The position numbers were made by a program, and so were the translations under genes. DNA of 58,410 bases from an uncultured candidate division WPS-2 bacterium (GTDB lineage: Bacteria > Vulcanimicrobiota > Vulcanimicrobiia > Vulcanimicrobiales > Vulcanimicrobiaceae), in assembly GCA_937927945.1 (NCBI GenBank), contig CALEYW010000094.1, positions 1-58,410 on the forward strand. The letters are read 5' to 3'. Positions 42,276 through 50,561 of the stretch are shown here, piece after piece. The notes beneath the pieces were generated by a model that searched no databases, was not told the origin of the DNA, and saw only the letters and a list, made by a program, of their open reading frames with translations. The first letter of the stretch is position 1. Each line of letters opens with the position of its first letter.

Positions 42276-42659
42276 ATGCTTGACGACTACGAACGCCGCC
42301 GCTTGCGGCGCCTCAATCGGCTCGGCGCACTCACCGTGGTGGACTTCGTGTGCGCGGGAATCGACCGTCTGACGCGCCAGGAGCTTCGCTCCATCTACGC
42401 CCGCGAGCTCGACCTTCTCCAATCGGCCGAGCTACCGCAACACATGACGGCGCTGCGCTACAAGTACCTCGCCGCCGACGGGCGCAGCCGCGGCGTCACG
42501 GTGCGTGGCACGCAGATGGCTTTGCTCGAGTCGCTCGGCCGGATTCGCCGCGCGATGGCGCGCGCGCCGCACTGGCGCGCGAAGGACCCCGTACTCGACG
42601 CGCCGCTCCCGGCCGACCTGTTCGCGCCGACGGGCGACCAGCGGGACGCCGTGGCATGA
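42276..42659 (+). CDS. Hypothetical protein between primase and DnaA-IV gene
   Basis: A 127-residue, helical, Arg-rich protein. It starts 11 bases after the primase gene and its stop overlaps the next ATG (ATGA). Not recognised. Likely a replication-associated accessory by position. Confidence 0.55.
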   Translation: MLDDYERRRLRRLNRLGALTVVDFVCAGIDRLTRQELRSIYARELDLLQSAELPQHMTALRYKYLAADGRSRGVTVRGTQMALLESLGRIRRAMARAPHWRAKDPVLDAPLPADLFAPTGDQRDAVA

Positions 42660-43180
42660 GTTTCACCGAAGACCTCGTCAACGCCGTTCGCTCCAAGAGC
42701 GCAGTGCTCGTTCTCGACGCCGACATCGTCGGCCGGGACGCCGCCGAACAGGCGCTGCGCCAAGCCCAGGCGATCATCGAGGAACGACTCGAAGACCTCG
42801 GCGCCAACGCGCGACGAGCGCAGGGCTCGCGACGCAGCGCGAATGACATCATCGACGCAATCGTAAGCGGCGCGTTCGGCATCGACGTCGGCCTAATGCT
42901 GAGTCGGTCGCGCAACGTCGAGGCGACGCTGCCGCGCCAGGTCGCCATCTACATCGCCCGCGAGACGACGCACTACTCCACCACGCAGCTCGCGCGCCAT
43001 TACGGCTTCCAAGATCACACGACCGTGTGTTACGCGCAGCGCGAGGTCCCCAAGAAGATCCGCGCGGCGAAAGTACCCGTCGACGTTGCAGACCTCATGC
43101 AACAGGTCAAGGTCGCGCTAACTACGGCCGTCGATCAGCGCAACGTCGCAAAGCGACCCGCGCTGCGCGCGGTTTCGTAA
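42656..43180 (+). CDS. DnaA domain IV-like DNA-binding protein
   Basis: A 174-residue protein. Residues about 75-150 match the C-terminal DNA-binding domain of DnaA: SRSRNVEATLPRQVAIYIARE, then TTQLARHYGFQDHTTVCYAQREV, which corresponds to the DnaA signature (GxxFxxRDHTTVxxA) with the DHTTV core intact. No AAA+ domain precedes it; the N-terminal 70 residues are a charged helix. Such proteins may bind DnaA boxes or act as adaptors or inhibitors of replication. Confidence 0.8.
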   Translation: MSFTEDLVNAVRSKSAVLVLDADIVGRDAAEQALRQAQAIIEERLEDLGANARRAQGSRRSANDIIDAIVSGAFGIDVGLMLSRSRNVEATLPRQVAIYIARETTHYSTTQLARHYGFQDHTTVCYAQREVPKKIRAAKVPVDVADLMQQVKVALTTAVDQRNVAKRPALRAVS

Positions 43181-44202
43181 TGCGCGCGCTCCTCGTTCTC
43201 GCGCTGCACGCGACCGCAGCCGCAGCGACCCGCTTCAGCGGCGCCGGCGACACTGTCTTGCTCGCGGGCGGCTCGACCGTAGCGGCGGCCACGAACAACG
43301 TCGTCGACGCCGACGATCGCACCGGCCTCGCCGATTTGGCGGAAGTCCTCGCCGCGATCGGGTCTTCGCGAACCGTCACCCTTTCAGCGTACACGCTTTC
43401 GCCGCGATCGCGTGTTACCCGCGCGCTGGTAGCCGCCGCCAAATCGGGACGCTCCATCCACCTCGTGCTCACCGGTGACGGAATGGCCGGCGCGGTCCGC
43501 GACAACGAGGCTCTCGCGGACTCGCTCTGCGCGGCCACCGGCGGCACCGGCGCGCGCGACCGAACGGACGGACGACTCGCACCCGTTTGCGCGGGCGCGC
43601 TGCGCATCGACTTGACCCGATTCCCGCTGCACATGAAGGCCGTCGTCACCGACGGCGCGGTCTACGTTTCGGACCGAAATTGGACCGCCAGCCGACGCTC
43701 GCTGATCCTGCGTGTCCCCGCGTCCGCGCGGCTCGCCGTCGAACGCGCGGTCCTCGGCTCGCCGAGCACCGCCGGGAACCTCACGACGCGCAAGGCCGAC
43801 TCACTCGCGAACGAAGCCGCGCTCCTGTCCCGCCAGCGCTCGCACGTCGTGCTCGTGGAATCCGAGAGCTTCGGCCGCGGCGCCGTCGCGATGCACCTGG
43901 GCGCGCGCGCGCGCGCCGGCGACGACGTCACCCTCGTCGTCGCTCGAATGGAATACGAGCGCAGCGACGCAGAGCGCACGCTCGTCGCCGAGCTGGTCCG
44001 CGCCGGCGTCCATGCCTACATCGGCACGTCCGACGAGAAGATCGCCGTCGACGGCGACGCTGCCTGGCTCGGCTCCTCGAACGCCACACCCGGGGTGCCG
44101 GATCAAGTCGATTGGGGCTTCACCACCACCGACCCCAGCCTCGCGCGGACCCTCGCGCAACACGTCCGCGAGGACGCGGCCGCCGGCGAGCCGGTTCGAT
44201 GA
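43180..44202 (+). CDS. Secreted phospholipase-D-like protein with one degenerate HKD motif
   Basis: A 340-residue protein with a signal peptide (about 1-16), starting at the TAATG overlap. The first HKD motif is intact (HMKAVVTD, near residue 149). The second, in the equivalent C-terminal place, reads TSDEKIAVDGDAAWLGSSN: Lys and the GSSN tail are kept, but His is replaced. Conjugative plasmids often carry PLD-superfamily nucleases (Nuc). Whether this one is catalytic is doubtful. Confidence 0.7.
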   Translation: MRALLVLALHATAAAATRFSGAGDTVLLAGGSTVAAATNNVVDADDRTGLADLAEVLAAIGSSRTVTLSAYTLSPRSRVTRALVAAAKSGRSIHLVLTGDGMAGAVRDNEALADSLCAATGGTGARDRTDGRLAPVCAGALRIDLTRFPLHMKAVVTDGAVYVSDRNWTASRRSLILRVPASARLAVERAVLGSPSTAGNLTTRKADSLANEAALLSRQRSHVVLVESESFGRGAVAMHLGARARAGDDVTLVVARMEYERSDAERTLVAELVRAGVHAYIGTSDEKIAVDGDAAWLGSSNATPGVPDQVDWGFTTTDPSLARTLAQHVREDAAAGEPVR

Positions 44203-44417
44203 GCGACAACCTGTTCGCCCCGCCGACACCGACCGCGACCGATCCCGAACGGCTTGCGGCATTCGGGCGCGCGCTCGCGCACGCCGACTTCGTAGCGCTC
44301 TCGCCGGCCGAAGGCGGTGGGTACACCCCGTTCCCGCTCCTCATCGTCGTGAGCGACGACTTCGAGGACGGCGCCCTGGTCTACACGCTCGCGAAAGGCT
44401 CGCCCACGCATGCGTAG
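44199..44417 (+). CDS. Small hypothetical protein
   Basis: A 72-residue protein with ATGA overlap at 44199 and an 8-base overlap with the next gene. Soluble, with a possible beta hairpin (PLLIVVSDDFEDGALVYTL). Not recognised. Confidence 0.55.
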   Translation: MSDNLFAPPTPTATDPERLAAFGRALAHADFVALSPAEGGGYTPFPLLIVVSDDFEDGALVYTLAKGSPTHA

Positions 44418-45030
44418 CGCGACGGCGATCCCCACGTATTCCGGACTCGACTTCGACGTGCTCGCACCGCGCGCCGAGGACGTGCGCCTCGTCGACGTCG
44501 TGCATGCGCTCTCGCATCTGTGCCGCTTCACCGGCCACACGCGCATCTTCTGGTCGGTCGGCGCCCACGTGATGCTCGTTGCCGACCTCGTGCGCGATCG
44601 CCTCGACGGAGGGCCGCAGCTGCAGCTCGCCGCGCTCATGCACGAAACGAGCGAAGCGTACCTCTGCGACTTGCCGACACCGCTCAAGTACGGCACGAAC
44701 ATCGGACAGACGTATCGCGAGATCGAAGAACGGCTCATGGCCGTCGCGGCCGAGGCGTTCCGGCTTCCCGCCGACTTCCACCGCAATCCGATCGTCAAGC
44801 GCGCCGACGAGATCGCGGTCGTCATCGAAGCGATCCACCTCATGAACAATCCGCCCTGGGCGATCGAACGAGCGACGACCTCCGGTGTCGTCGAGCTCGT
44901 CGCCGCGTACGCCCATCGCTTCCGACGCGACGCGACGCCCGCGCACACGCGCGCGCTGCTCAAGCAGCGGATCCTCGCGACCGGGACCGCGGCGGGGCAC
45001 GACTTCTTGCAACTCGCCGGCGCAGCATGA
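44410..45030 (+). CDS. HD-domain phosphohydrolase
   Basis: A 206-residue protein with the HD order: H in SVGAHVMLVADLV (about residue 50), HE in LQLAALMHETSEAYLCDLPTPLK (about 77), and a later Asp region (VKRADEIAVVIEAIHL). This is the YfbR/5'-deoxynucleotidase-like group, which removes phosphate from (deoxy)nucleotides and is common on phages and plasmids. Possibly nucleotide-pool maintenance. Confidence 0.75.
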   Translation: MRSATAIPTYSGLDFDVLAPRAEDVRLVDVVHALSHLCRFTGHTRIFWSVGAHVMLVADLVRDRLDGGPQLQLAALMHETSEAYLCDLPTPLKYGTNIGQTYREIEERLMAVAAEAFRLPADFHRNPIVKRADEIAVVIEAIHLMNNPPWAIERATTSGVVELVAAYAHRFRRDATPAHTRALLKQRILATGTAAGHDFLQLAGAA

Positions 45031-45593
45031 GCAAGAACGGCCACACGCTCGCCGCAATCGCCGTCGGCGGTTACCTCGCGCTCGCCGTCCCCCACGGCGC
45101 ACTACTCGGCCTCGTGACCGCGCTTGCGGGCCGGATCCCCGACACGATCGAGGGCGTCACGGGATTCGGGCCCGATGGCGAGCGCCGCTCGCTCATCCCG
45201 CACCGGACGCTCTCGCACAGCCCTTGGTCATGGACCGTGCTACTCGTGCTCGGCCTGCTGCTGCCCAAGATCGCGACGCCCTTCGGCCCAATCGCCGTCG
45301 GCCAGGTCATCGCCGGGATCGGCGCTGGAGCAGTCCTCCACCTCGCGCTCGACCTCTTCTCGCCCACCGGCATCCCGCTGGGCAATCCGTTCGGCGCACG
45401 CACCTCATTCGGCCCGTACCTCTCGGGCGGCCGGCACCCGTACCTGTATCGCACGTCGACGCCGGAGGAGTGGCCGTTGTTGCTGCCGTTCGCCGCGGTC
45501 CTCGCCGCTGAAATTGCCGTCACCGGCTTTCGGTTCATCGTCGGTGGCACGCCGGACTTCGGCACGATCGCCGCCGCGCTCGCTGGCCGGTAG
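45027..45593 (+). CDS. YdjM-like membrane metal-dependent hydrolase
   Basis: A 188-residue protein with about four hydrophobic segments. Conserved PDTIEG (about 38) and PHRTLSHSPWSW (about 58-69) His motifs, and HLALDLFSPTGIPLGNPFG (about 105-123), are those of the YdjM/DUF457 family (LexA-binding membrane hydrolase). The start overlaps the HD gene stop. Confidence 0.75.
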   Translation: MSKNGHTLAAIAVGGYLALAVPHGALLGLVTALAGRIPDTIEGVTGFGPDGERRSLIPHRTLSHSPWSWTVLLVLGLLLPKIATPFGPIAVGQVIAGIGAGAVLHLALDLFSPTGIPLGNPFGARTSFGPYLSGGRHPYLYRTSTPEEWPLLLPFAAVLAAEIAVTGFRFIVGGTPDFGTIAAALAGR

Positions 45594-45615
45594 GCCGCGC
45601 GCCGCGGCCCGACGA

Positions 45616-46086
45616 CTACGAGGCCTTTCCAGCGCGCTGAAGCGCAGCGAGTAGGGTCTTCACCCGCCCAGCCGTCATCGTCACCTCGTCGCCAGCGAGG
45701 TCGACCTCGCTCGTTACGAACCGCTGCAGCGCAGCGCGGAACGCAGCGCCGCGGCAATCGAACGGGGGCTGCCGGCGACGCCGCCGGAACTGATACGCGA
45801 TCCAGCGGCCCTTCCCGGTCGCGTAGCGCTCGGCCCGGCGGTCGACGTACATCCACTGCGGTCGCAAGACACGAGCGCCGTCGCGTCGGAAGACCAACGC
45901 CCAATCGCCCTCGCCGAGCCGCTGCGTCGCGTCGAGCGTGAAGTCGACCATCCGTTCCGCGTCCGCGTAGTCGACGATCCCGTCGCGGCCGACAAGCGGC
46001 GCGAGGTCCTTTTTTACAAGCGCGGTCTGCTCACGGTACCAGGACAGTTTTGAACGGCGTCCGGACGCCCACCGGCAGATCCGCAT
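45616..46086 (-). CDS. Hypothetical basic protein
   Basis: A 156-residue Arg-rich protein with a central DADGAER...MVDF segment and a FRRRRRQPPFDCRG stretch. The long form (ATG 46086) overlaps the upstream gene by 56 bases; no better start was found. Not recognised. Confidence 0.5.
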   Translation of the reverse strand: MRICRWASGRRSKLSWYREQTALVKKDLAPLVGRDGIVDYADAERMVDFTLDATQRLGEGDWALVFRRDGARVLRPQWMYVDRRAERYATGKGRWIAYQFRRRRRQPPFDCRGAAFRAALQRFVTSEVDLAGDEVTMTAGRVKTLLAALQRAGKAS

Positions 46087-46603
46087 ACGCGGCGAGCGTT
46101 CGAAGAGGCGCGCTCACGCCCGACTTCCCGCTCGAGCGCGGCGTGCGATCGTACAAGCGGCGAATTGCCGCCAGCCTCGCCGGTGTGACTTTCCGAACCC
46201 CGATCGCGCGCATCTTCTCGCGCAGCTTGTCGATCGCGACGACCGCGCTGTTCGTGAACAGGACGCCGGTTTCGAGTTGCGCTGCATCCTCATCGAGCGC
46301 GTTCGCGCTGACATTGGACGAGGCGACGAGCACGCCGCCGGCGGACGACCAATACACCTTCGCGTGTAGGCCCTTGACGAAGTAGACCGTGGCGCCTTTG
46401 GCGATAAGGTCGGCGATGCCGTCCGGATGCGTCGCCAGCGGATTGTCCCAACAATAGACGCGCACGCCGCTCGGCTTCGGGATGAAAGTCAGCGCGTCGC
46501 GGCCGACGAACGCCGCGACGACGACCCGCTTCCCTGACGACGGCGCCGTGATCGCGCGAATCGCGTCGCGCAGCTCGGCGGGGGACGACAAGAAGGTGGG
46601 CAC
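46031..46603 (-). CDS. Phospholipase-D-like domain protein
   Basis: A 190-residue protein from GTG 46603. HAKVYWSSAGGVLVASSNVS (about 81-100) is an HxK plus later SSN arrangement, the PLD/restriction-endonuclease-PLD type. One HKD-like motif only, so it may act as a dimer. Proteins of this kind often function in nuclease or defence modules. Confidence 0.65.
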   Translation of the reverse strand: MPTFLSSPAELRDAIRAITAPSSGKRVVVAAFVGRDALTFIPKPSGVRVYCWDNPLATHPDGIADLIAKGATVYFVKGLHAKVYWSSAGGVLVASSNVSANALDEDAAQLETGVLFTNSAVVAIDKLREKMRAIGVRKVTPARLAAIRRLYDRTPRSSGKSGVSAPLRTLAAYADLPVGVRTPFKTVLVP

Positions 46604-46644
46604 AGCCTGACCATCCGAGATGGGCGCACCGCCTCCTCCGGTCC

Positions 46645-46672
46645 ACCCCGTTTACGGTTAACCGTAGACGCT
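46645..46672. repeat. Partition heptad cluster a
   Basis: Four contiguous 7-bp units ending in the CSGT-type core (ACCCCGT, TTACGGT, TAACCGT, AGACGCT). The central pair forms a palindrome around GTTAAC. Upstream of the small gene at 46709. Confidence 0.7.
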
Positions 46673-46708
46673 CGGGTGCAGACCCTCCCCAACGAGAAGG
46701 TACCGATC

Positions 46709-46906
46709 ATGCAGACATCCGCGCGCTTCGGCGCCACCATGCTCGCCCTGGCCGCAACGACGGCGCTCGCTATGGACCCTTTGGCGCGGTGCCCTCGCCC
46801 GCCGACGGATACCGTCGTGTTTGGGCTTCTTCTCCTCACCGCCGCACTGCTCGGCGCGGAGACCCTTCGCAGGAGCGTTCTCGCGCGCTCCGTCGCCTTC
46901 GGCTGA
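46709..46906 (+). CDS. Small membrane protein
   Basis: A 65-residue protein (ATG 46709, GAGAAGG site) with two hydrophobic segments (about 8-25 and 35-52). It begins 37 bases downstream of a heptad cluster, so it may be under partition-protein control. Not recognised. Confidence 0.6.
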   Translation: MQTSARFGATMLALAATTALAMDPLARCPRPPTDTVVFGLLLLTAALLGAETLRRSVLARSVAFG

Positions 46907-46973
46907 TAGCGGCTCGAGCAAGTCTCCCACGGTTCGGCGAGGTCCCGCGCGGGGGCCGGGCCCGCGCGCGGGG

Positions 46974-47645
46974 TCAGGCGCGTGACGCGCGCCAGCGGGC
47001 GTAGACGGTGACGAGGTTCATCCGGTAGAGCGGCGATTCGCGCGAGATCGAAAAACCGTTAACCGTAGATGCCGCGCGACGAAACGCCTCGGCCTCGTCG
47101 TCCGACAGCGCTCGCAGCGCCTCGACGGCCGACTCGTAGCCCCCCGCCCAGCTCTGTCGGCGCGCAACGGCGCGCTCTCGCTGCGGTTGGCGAATCGGCG
47201 GGGGCGCGGAGATGACGTCGCCCTGTAGGTCGGCTTCGACGCGGGACCGACACGACCGGCAGGCCCACACGACGACTAAGGGGCGCCCCAACTCCGGCTG
47301 GATCGGCGCCGCGACGTCGTCGCCGCAGCGCGTACACGGTCCGGGGACGACTTTCCCGCGCTCGATGTACTTCGCGAGGTAGGCGCGATCGCGACGGGCC
47401 TGCCGTTGCGCATCGGTCAGCATGCCCTTCTGCACGTGGTAGCGGCGCAGCACGCGGTCCCGATGGCGATCGTAGTGGGCGGCCGACGACGCGCGCGAGC
47501 ACTCGCGGCACGCCTTCGCGCGCGCGTACGGGTTGCGGGCGCCGCAGGCGCACCAGCGCACCTCCTCGTCGAGCGGGTCCAGCAGGTTCACGGTATCAGA
47601 AATAGACAACGGGCGCGGAGACTCCTTTCGATGGCGCCCGCGCAC
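46974..47645 (-). CDS. Zinc-finger (HNH-like) protein
   Basis: A 223-residue protein. Two zinc clusters: CACGARNPYARAKACRECSR (about 32-51) and CTRCGDD...WACRSC (about 103-132) in a beta-beta-alpha-like arrangement that recalls phage HNH or zinc-finger proteins. A TTG at 47609 with AAAGGAG upstream is an alternative start. A pair of heptads lies inside the coding region and another cluster upstream. Confidence 0.6.
   Translation of the reverse strand: MRGRHRKESPRPLSISDTVNLLDPLDEEVRWCACGARNPYARAKACRECSRASSAAHYDRHRDRVLRRYHVQKGMLTDAQRQARRDRAYLAKYIERGKVVPGPCTRCGDDVAAPIQPELGRPLVVVWACRSCRSRVEADLQGDVISAPPPIRQPQRERAVARRQSWAGGYESAVEALRALSDDEAEAFRRAASTVNGFSISRESPLYRMNLVTVYARWRASRA
47053..47066. repeat. 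Partition heptad pair inside a CDS (cluster b)
   Basis: AAACCGT and TAACCGT in tandem within the zinc-finger gene, encoding part of its AASTVNGF segment. Same units as the other clusters. Confidence 0.6.
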
Positions 47646-47676
47646 ATGGAGCGCCCGCGGGCGCGGAACCGGCGCT

Positions 47677-47697
47677 TAACCGTTAACCGTAGACGGT
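47677..47697. repeat. Partition heptad cluster c
   Basis: Three contiguous heptads (TAACCGT, TAACCGT, AGACGGT) about 32 bases upstream of the 47645 start (minus strand). Confidence 0.7.
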
Positions 47698-47747
47698 AAT
47701 CGCTGCGCGATCGCATCCGGCCGCGCGCGCCCTCAGGCGCATCGCCG

Positions 47748-47803
47748 TTACGGTCTCCGGTCTACCGTCTCCCGTATACCGTCCCCCGTTGACGGTTTAC
47801 GGT
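47748..47803. repeat. Eight-unit heptad array (cluster d)
   Basis: Eight uninterrupted 7-bp units fill 56 bases; every unit ends in C(C/G)GT, and the consensus is roughly NNACSGT. Units occur in both orientations of the CCGT/CGGT core. Likely the main centromere-like site. Confidence 0.8.
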
Positions 47804-47871
47804 TATTGACGCGGAGGCCCGAGCTGGTGCAGAATGGCGAGAAGAAGAAGCGACGGACCGCGAGACGCCCT

Positions 47872-47906
47872 TTACCGTCTACGGTCTACCGTTTACGGTT
47901 AACGGC
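47872..47906. repeat. Five-unit heptad array upstream of parA (cluster e)
   Basis: Five contiguous heptads (TTACCGT, CTACGGT, CTACCGT, TTACGGT, TAACGGC) end 11 bases before the parA ATG, so binding would block its promoter or ribosome site. Confidence 0.8.
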
Positions 47907-47917
47907 AAAGGAGCACC

Positions 47918-48724
47918 ATGACGGACCGACCCCACGGCATCATCACCGTCGCCAGCGGCAAGGGCGGCAGCGGCAAGACGACTTCAGCCCTCGCGATCGC
48001 CGGCGCGTTGAAGAAGCTCGGCGTCGCCCCGGACGCGGTGATGGACCTAGACTACGGCGCGTCGCTTACGCGATCGTACGGCTACACGCCGTCGGAGGGG
48101 TTTAGCGAGGCGCTCCTGGACGGCCGCATCGGCTTCGCCGACGCCTTGCACGACACGAACGAGGGCATCCCGCTCATCCCGGCCAGCGCGACGTTGGCCG
48201 CCGTGGAGAAGGGCCGCATGCACGCTTGGCGCGACCGGCTGCGCGAACTCGGCCGGGAAAAGCTCATCGTGATCGACACCAGCGACGACGTGCTCTCGGC
48301 GCCGGTCGCCGCAGCAATCCTCGCCGCCGACGTCTTGGCGATCCCGACGCCGCTGACGCAGAAGGCCTACGCGCGCGCGTATCCCGAGATCGCGGGGCTG
48401 CTCGCCGGGCAGAAGCACAACCCGGAGCAAGTCTGGTTCGGGACGATGGTCGACCAGCGGCCGGCACTCACCCGGCAGCTCCTACGCGAGATCGCCGAAG
48501 ACGGCGTCGAACTCTCGGTCCTCATCCCGCGCGGCATCGCAGCGGACGAGGCCGACTACGCGGCGGGATCCGTCGTGATGGCGAGCCCCAAGAGCAAGGT
48601 GAGCACGGCGTACGTCGAGCTCGCGACCATGATCTACGCACGCCTGCGGCGCCTGACCGGCGCGGCACCCGGCATCGACGCTGGCCGCCCAACGCGTCCG
48701 CTGCCCGTCGCCGTTAACGGTTAA
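47918..48724 (+). CDS. parA: ParA-type partition ATPase (small, type Ib)
   Basis: A 268-residue ATPase with deviant Walker A KGGSGKTT (residues about 15-22), Walker A' DLDYGAS near 43 and Walker B LIVIDTSDD near 112. There is no N-terminal DNA-binding domain, which places it with small type Ib ParA proteins that partner with RHH centromere-binding proteins. It segregates the element by forming ATP-dependent gradients on nucleoid DNA. ATG 47918 has AAGGAG 6 bases upstream. The stop codon TAA is part of heptad cluster f. Confidence 0.9.
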   Translation: MTDRPHGIITVASGKGGSGKTTSALAIAGALKKLGVAPDAVMDLDYGASLTRSYGYTPSEGFSEALLDGRIGFADALHDTNEGIPLIPASATLAAVEKGRMHAWRDRLRELGREKLIVIDTSDDVLSAPVAAAILAADVLAIPTPLTQKAYARAYPEIAGLLAGQKHNPEQVWFGTMVDQRPALTRQLLREIAEDGVELSVLIPRGIAADEADYAAGSVVMASPKSKVSTAYVELATMIYARLRRLTGAAPGIDAGRPTRPLPVAVNG

Positions 48725-48728
48725 CCGT
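48708..48728. repeat. Heptad cluster f between parA and the RHH gene
   Basis: TCGCCGT, TAACGGT and TAACCGT. The parA stop codon lies within the cluster and the ATG of the next gene follows 2 bases later. Confidence 0.7.
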
Positions 48729-48730
48729 AA

Positions 48731-49255
48731 ATGACCAAGACCTTCGCACCCACTCCCCAGCGCCAGCCGCGCAGCGTCGGCGGTGACCCCGCGTTCCGCG
48801 CCGCGGCGGCGGCGTTCCCAGCGGAACCGGCCGTCCCGGCCGCCCCGCCAGGACCAGCGGCGAGCGCAGGCGCACCGCCCGAACCTAACGCCGCCGCAGA
48901 GTACCCGGCCGACGCCGGGGGGTCCGGTGGCGCCGTCGCCGACGAACAGCACGGCGCGCAGCCGCGCGCGACCGGGGGCGCGCACGAGGAGCGTGCGACC
49001 ACGGTTCCTCCCCCAACGCTCAGCTTCGCGCCGGCCGTCCTGCCCGAGAGCAAGATGACGATCTACCCCGGCGTCACCGAGCGCGCGCGGCTCGCAACGA
49101 TCAAGACGCACCATCGCCTCGCCGAAAGCATCGTCGCGGAGTACGCACTCGAGGAACTGTTCCGCCAGCGTACCGACGACGATATCGCCGCCGTCCTTCG
49201 CGGCCGCGGGCACAGCCTCCGCAGGGCTCGTCCGGCGCCCCGTGCCGATCCGTAG
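48731..49255 (+). CDS. RHH-fold partition protein (ParB-like centromere-binding protein)
   Basis: A 174-residue protein. The N-terminal about 110 residues are Ala/Pro-rich and probably disordered. The C-terminal part (about 118-158), KMTIYPGVTERARLATIKTHH followed by RLAESIVAEYALEELF, is a ribbon-helix-helix fold, as in ParG and omega. A long, disordered N-terminus is typical of this type of partition protein, which stimulates ParA. The start lies immediately after a heptad cluster, implying autoregulation. Confidence 0.75.
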   Translation: MTKTFAPTPQRQPRSVGGDPAFRAAAAAFPAEPAVPAAPPGPAASAGAPPEPNAAAEYPADAGGSGGAVADEQHGAQPRATGGAHEERATTVPPPTLSFAPAVLPESKMTIYPGVTERARLATIKTHHRLAESIVAEYALEELFRQRTDDDIAAVLRGRGHSLRRARPAPRADP

Positions 49256-49267
49256 GCCGGCACGACG

Positions 49268-49456
49268 ATGCTAGCGCAGGACCACGACGAACGCTACGTG
49301 GCACAACTCTTCGAACTCGTCGCTGCGAATCGACGAGCGCCCGTTCCGGCCGCCGCACTCGATCGGACACGAGCGAGCCTAGCCGCGCTGCGCGCCGAAG
49401 TTGGGACGCTGGCGTGGCGCGCCGGGATCGGCGCGGCGATGCGCCGCAACCCGTGA
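49268..49456 (+). CDS. Small hypothetical protein downstream of the partition genes
   Basis: A 62-residue helical protein, 12 bases after the RHH gene. Ala/Arg-rich. Not recognised; supported mainly by position. Confidence 0.45.
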   Translation: MLAQDHDERYVAQLFELVAANRRAPVPAAALDRTRASLAALRAEVGTLAWRAGIGAAMRRNP

Positions 49457-49477
49457 ACACACCCGCTCCGCGGGAAC

Positions 49478-49687
49478 GTGGCCTCCTTCGTCGCGCAGGT
49501 CGCTCGTCGAGCCGCGACCAGTGATGAGTCGGCGCTAGCGCACCACAACGCTGACGCTGCAAACGCCAAACCGTCGATTGTTCGGACGCCCACAACGCTG
49601 ACGCTCGGCGCCGTCATAGACAGTGACAACGATCCGTACTCCGCTCCGATTTCGGACGACGAATCTGCCCTACTCTTAGATGGATGA
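49478..49687 (+). CDS. Doubtful small ORF
   Basis: A 69-residue GTG-started ORF with many acidic residues at its end (DSDNDPYSAPISDDES). No family; weak evidence for expression. Confidence 0.3.
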   Translation: MASFVAQVARRAATSDESALAHHNADAANAKPSIVRTPTTLTLGAVIDSDNDPYSAPISDDESALLLDG

Positions 49688-49741
49688 CGCCTCTAGCGCC
49701 TCGATTCATCGTCCTTATGTAACCTAGCGCGTTCCGCGGTA

Positions 49742-49825
49742 AGCACCGCAGCGGCAGCACCGAAAGCGACGAAGCCCCGGCGTTACACGCCGGGGCGCTT
49801 TCTTATGCTGCCCGCTCGGTGCTGC
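49742..49825 (+). terminator. Nested hairpin/terminator element, copy 1
   Basis: Outer stem GCAGCACCGA (49754-49763) with TCGGTGCTGC (49816-49825); inner stem GCCCCGGCGT/ACGCCGGGGC (49774-49796) followed by a CTTTCTT run. Closely resembles the element at 50601. Terminator, possibly with a structured leader for the protease gene. Confidence 0.75.
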
Positions 49826-49862
49826 GACTCAGTCATCTTCACCTTGACTGAGGAGTATCACC

Positions 49863-50531
49863 GTGACTCGTGCCATCGCGCTGTTCATTACTACGATCCT
49901 CGCTTCGACCACGTGCGCGCTCGCATCGCCCGTGACAGATCGGACGAAACTGCAAACCGTGATCGTCGCAAACACCAAAGACAACCTACGCGCCCTCGGT
50001 TCCGGTGTAATAATCGGCACCACCAAGAACGGCCTGCGAATCCTCTGCGCGGCGCATACTACCGCCTTCGGAGGCACGCTGACCGTCACAACGAGCGACG
50101 GGCAGACGCTGAACCTGTCCGAGCGCCCGCAACTGATCGAAGGTCACGACCTAGCGATTCTCACGACCAGCATGCCGCACGGCATATTCCACGCCGCGAC
50201 GCTCGGCTCGCCGGACCTCACCGCCGGGGCGCTGCACGTCTGGGGCCACGCAGGTGGAGCACTCTACACTCTCTCCGCAGCGACGATCCAAGACCTCGCG
50301 CCCAAGATCAGCGATAATCCGCACTCGGGCGAGTTTGCGATCCACTGCGATACCTGTACGGTCGGCGACTCCGGCTCGGGCGTATTCGATGCCGACGGCC
50401 ACCTCGTCGGGATCGTCACTGGTGCAATCATCGCCGAGTCAGGCGCCGTCCTGATGACGGTGGCAGAATCGGTATCGCCGCTCCTCACGATCATCGCGCC
50501 GCAGAGCGTCGCAACCTCGACGCCGCGCTAA
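49863..50531 (+). CDS. Secreted trypsin-like serine protease
   Basis: A 222-residue protein with a signal peptide (about 1-22). S1-type protease: GSGVIIG (about 46-52), CAAHT with the catalytic His (about 63-67), HDLAIL with the catalytic Asp (about 98), and GDSGSG with the catalytic Ser (about 169). All triad residues are present. Role on the element is unknown; it stands alone between two hairpin elements. Confidence 0.85.
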   Translation: MTRAIALFITTILASTTCALASPVTDRTKLQTVIVANTKDNLRALGSGVIIGTTKNGLRILCAAHTTAFGGTLTVTTSDGQTLNLSERPQLIEGHDLAILTTSMPHGIFHAATLGSPDLTAGALHVWGHAGGALYTLSAATIQDLAPKISDNPHSGEFAIHCDTCTVGDSGSGVFDADGHLVGIVTGAIIAESGAVLMTVAESVSPLLTIIAPQSVATSTPR

Positions 50532-50561
50532 CCCTGAGTCCCTAAAAGCGCTCCGTGAATC

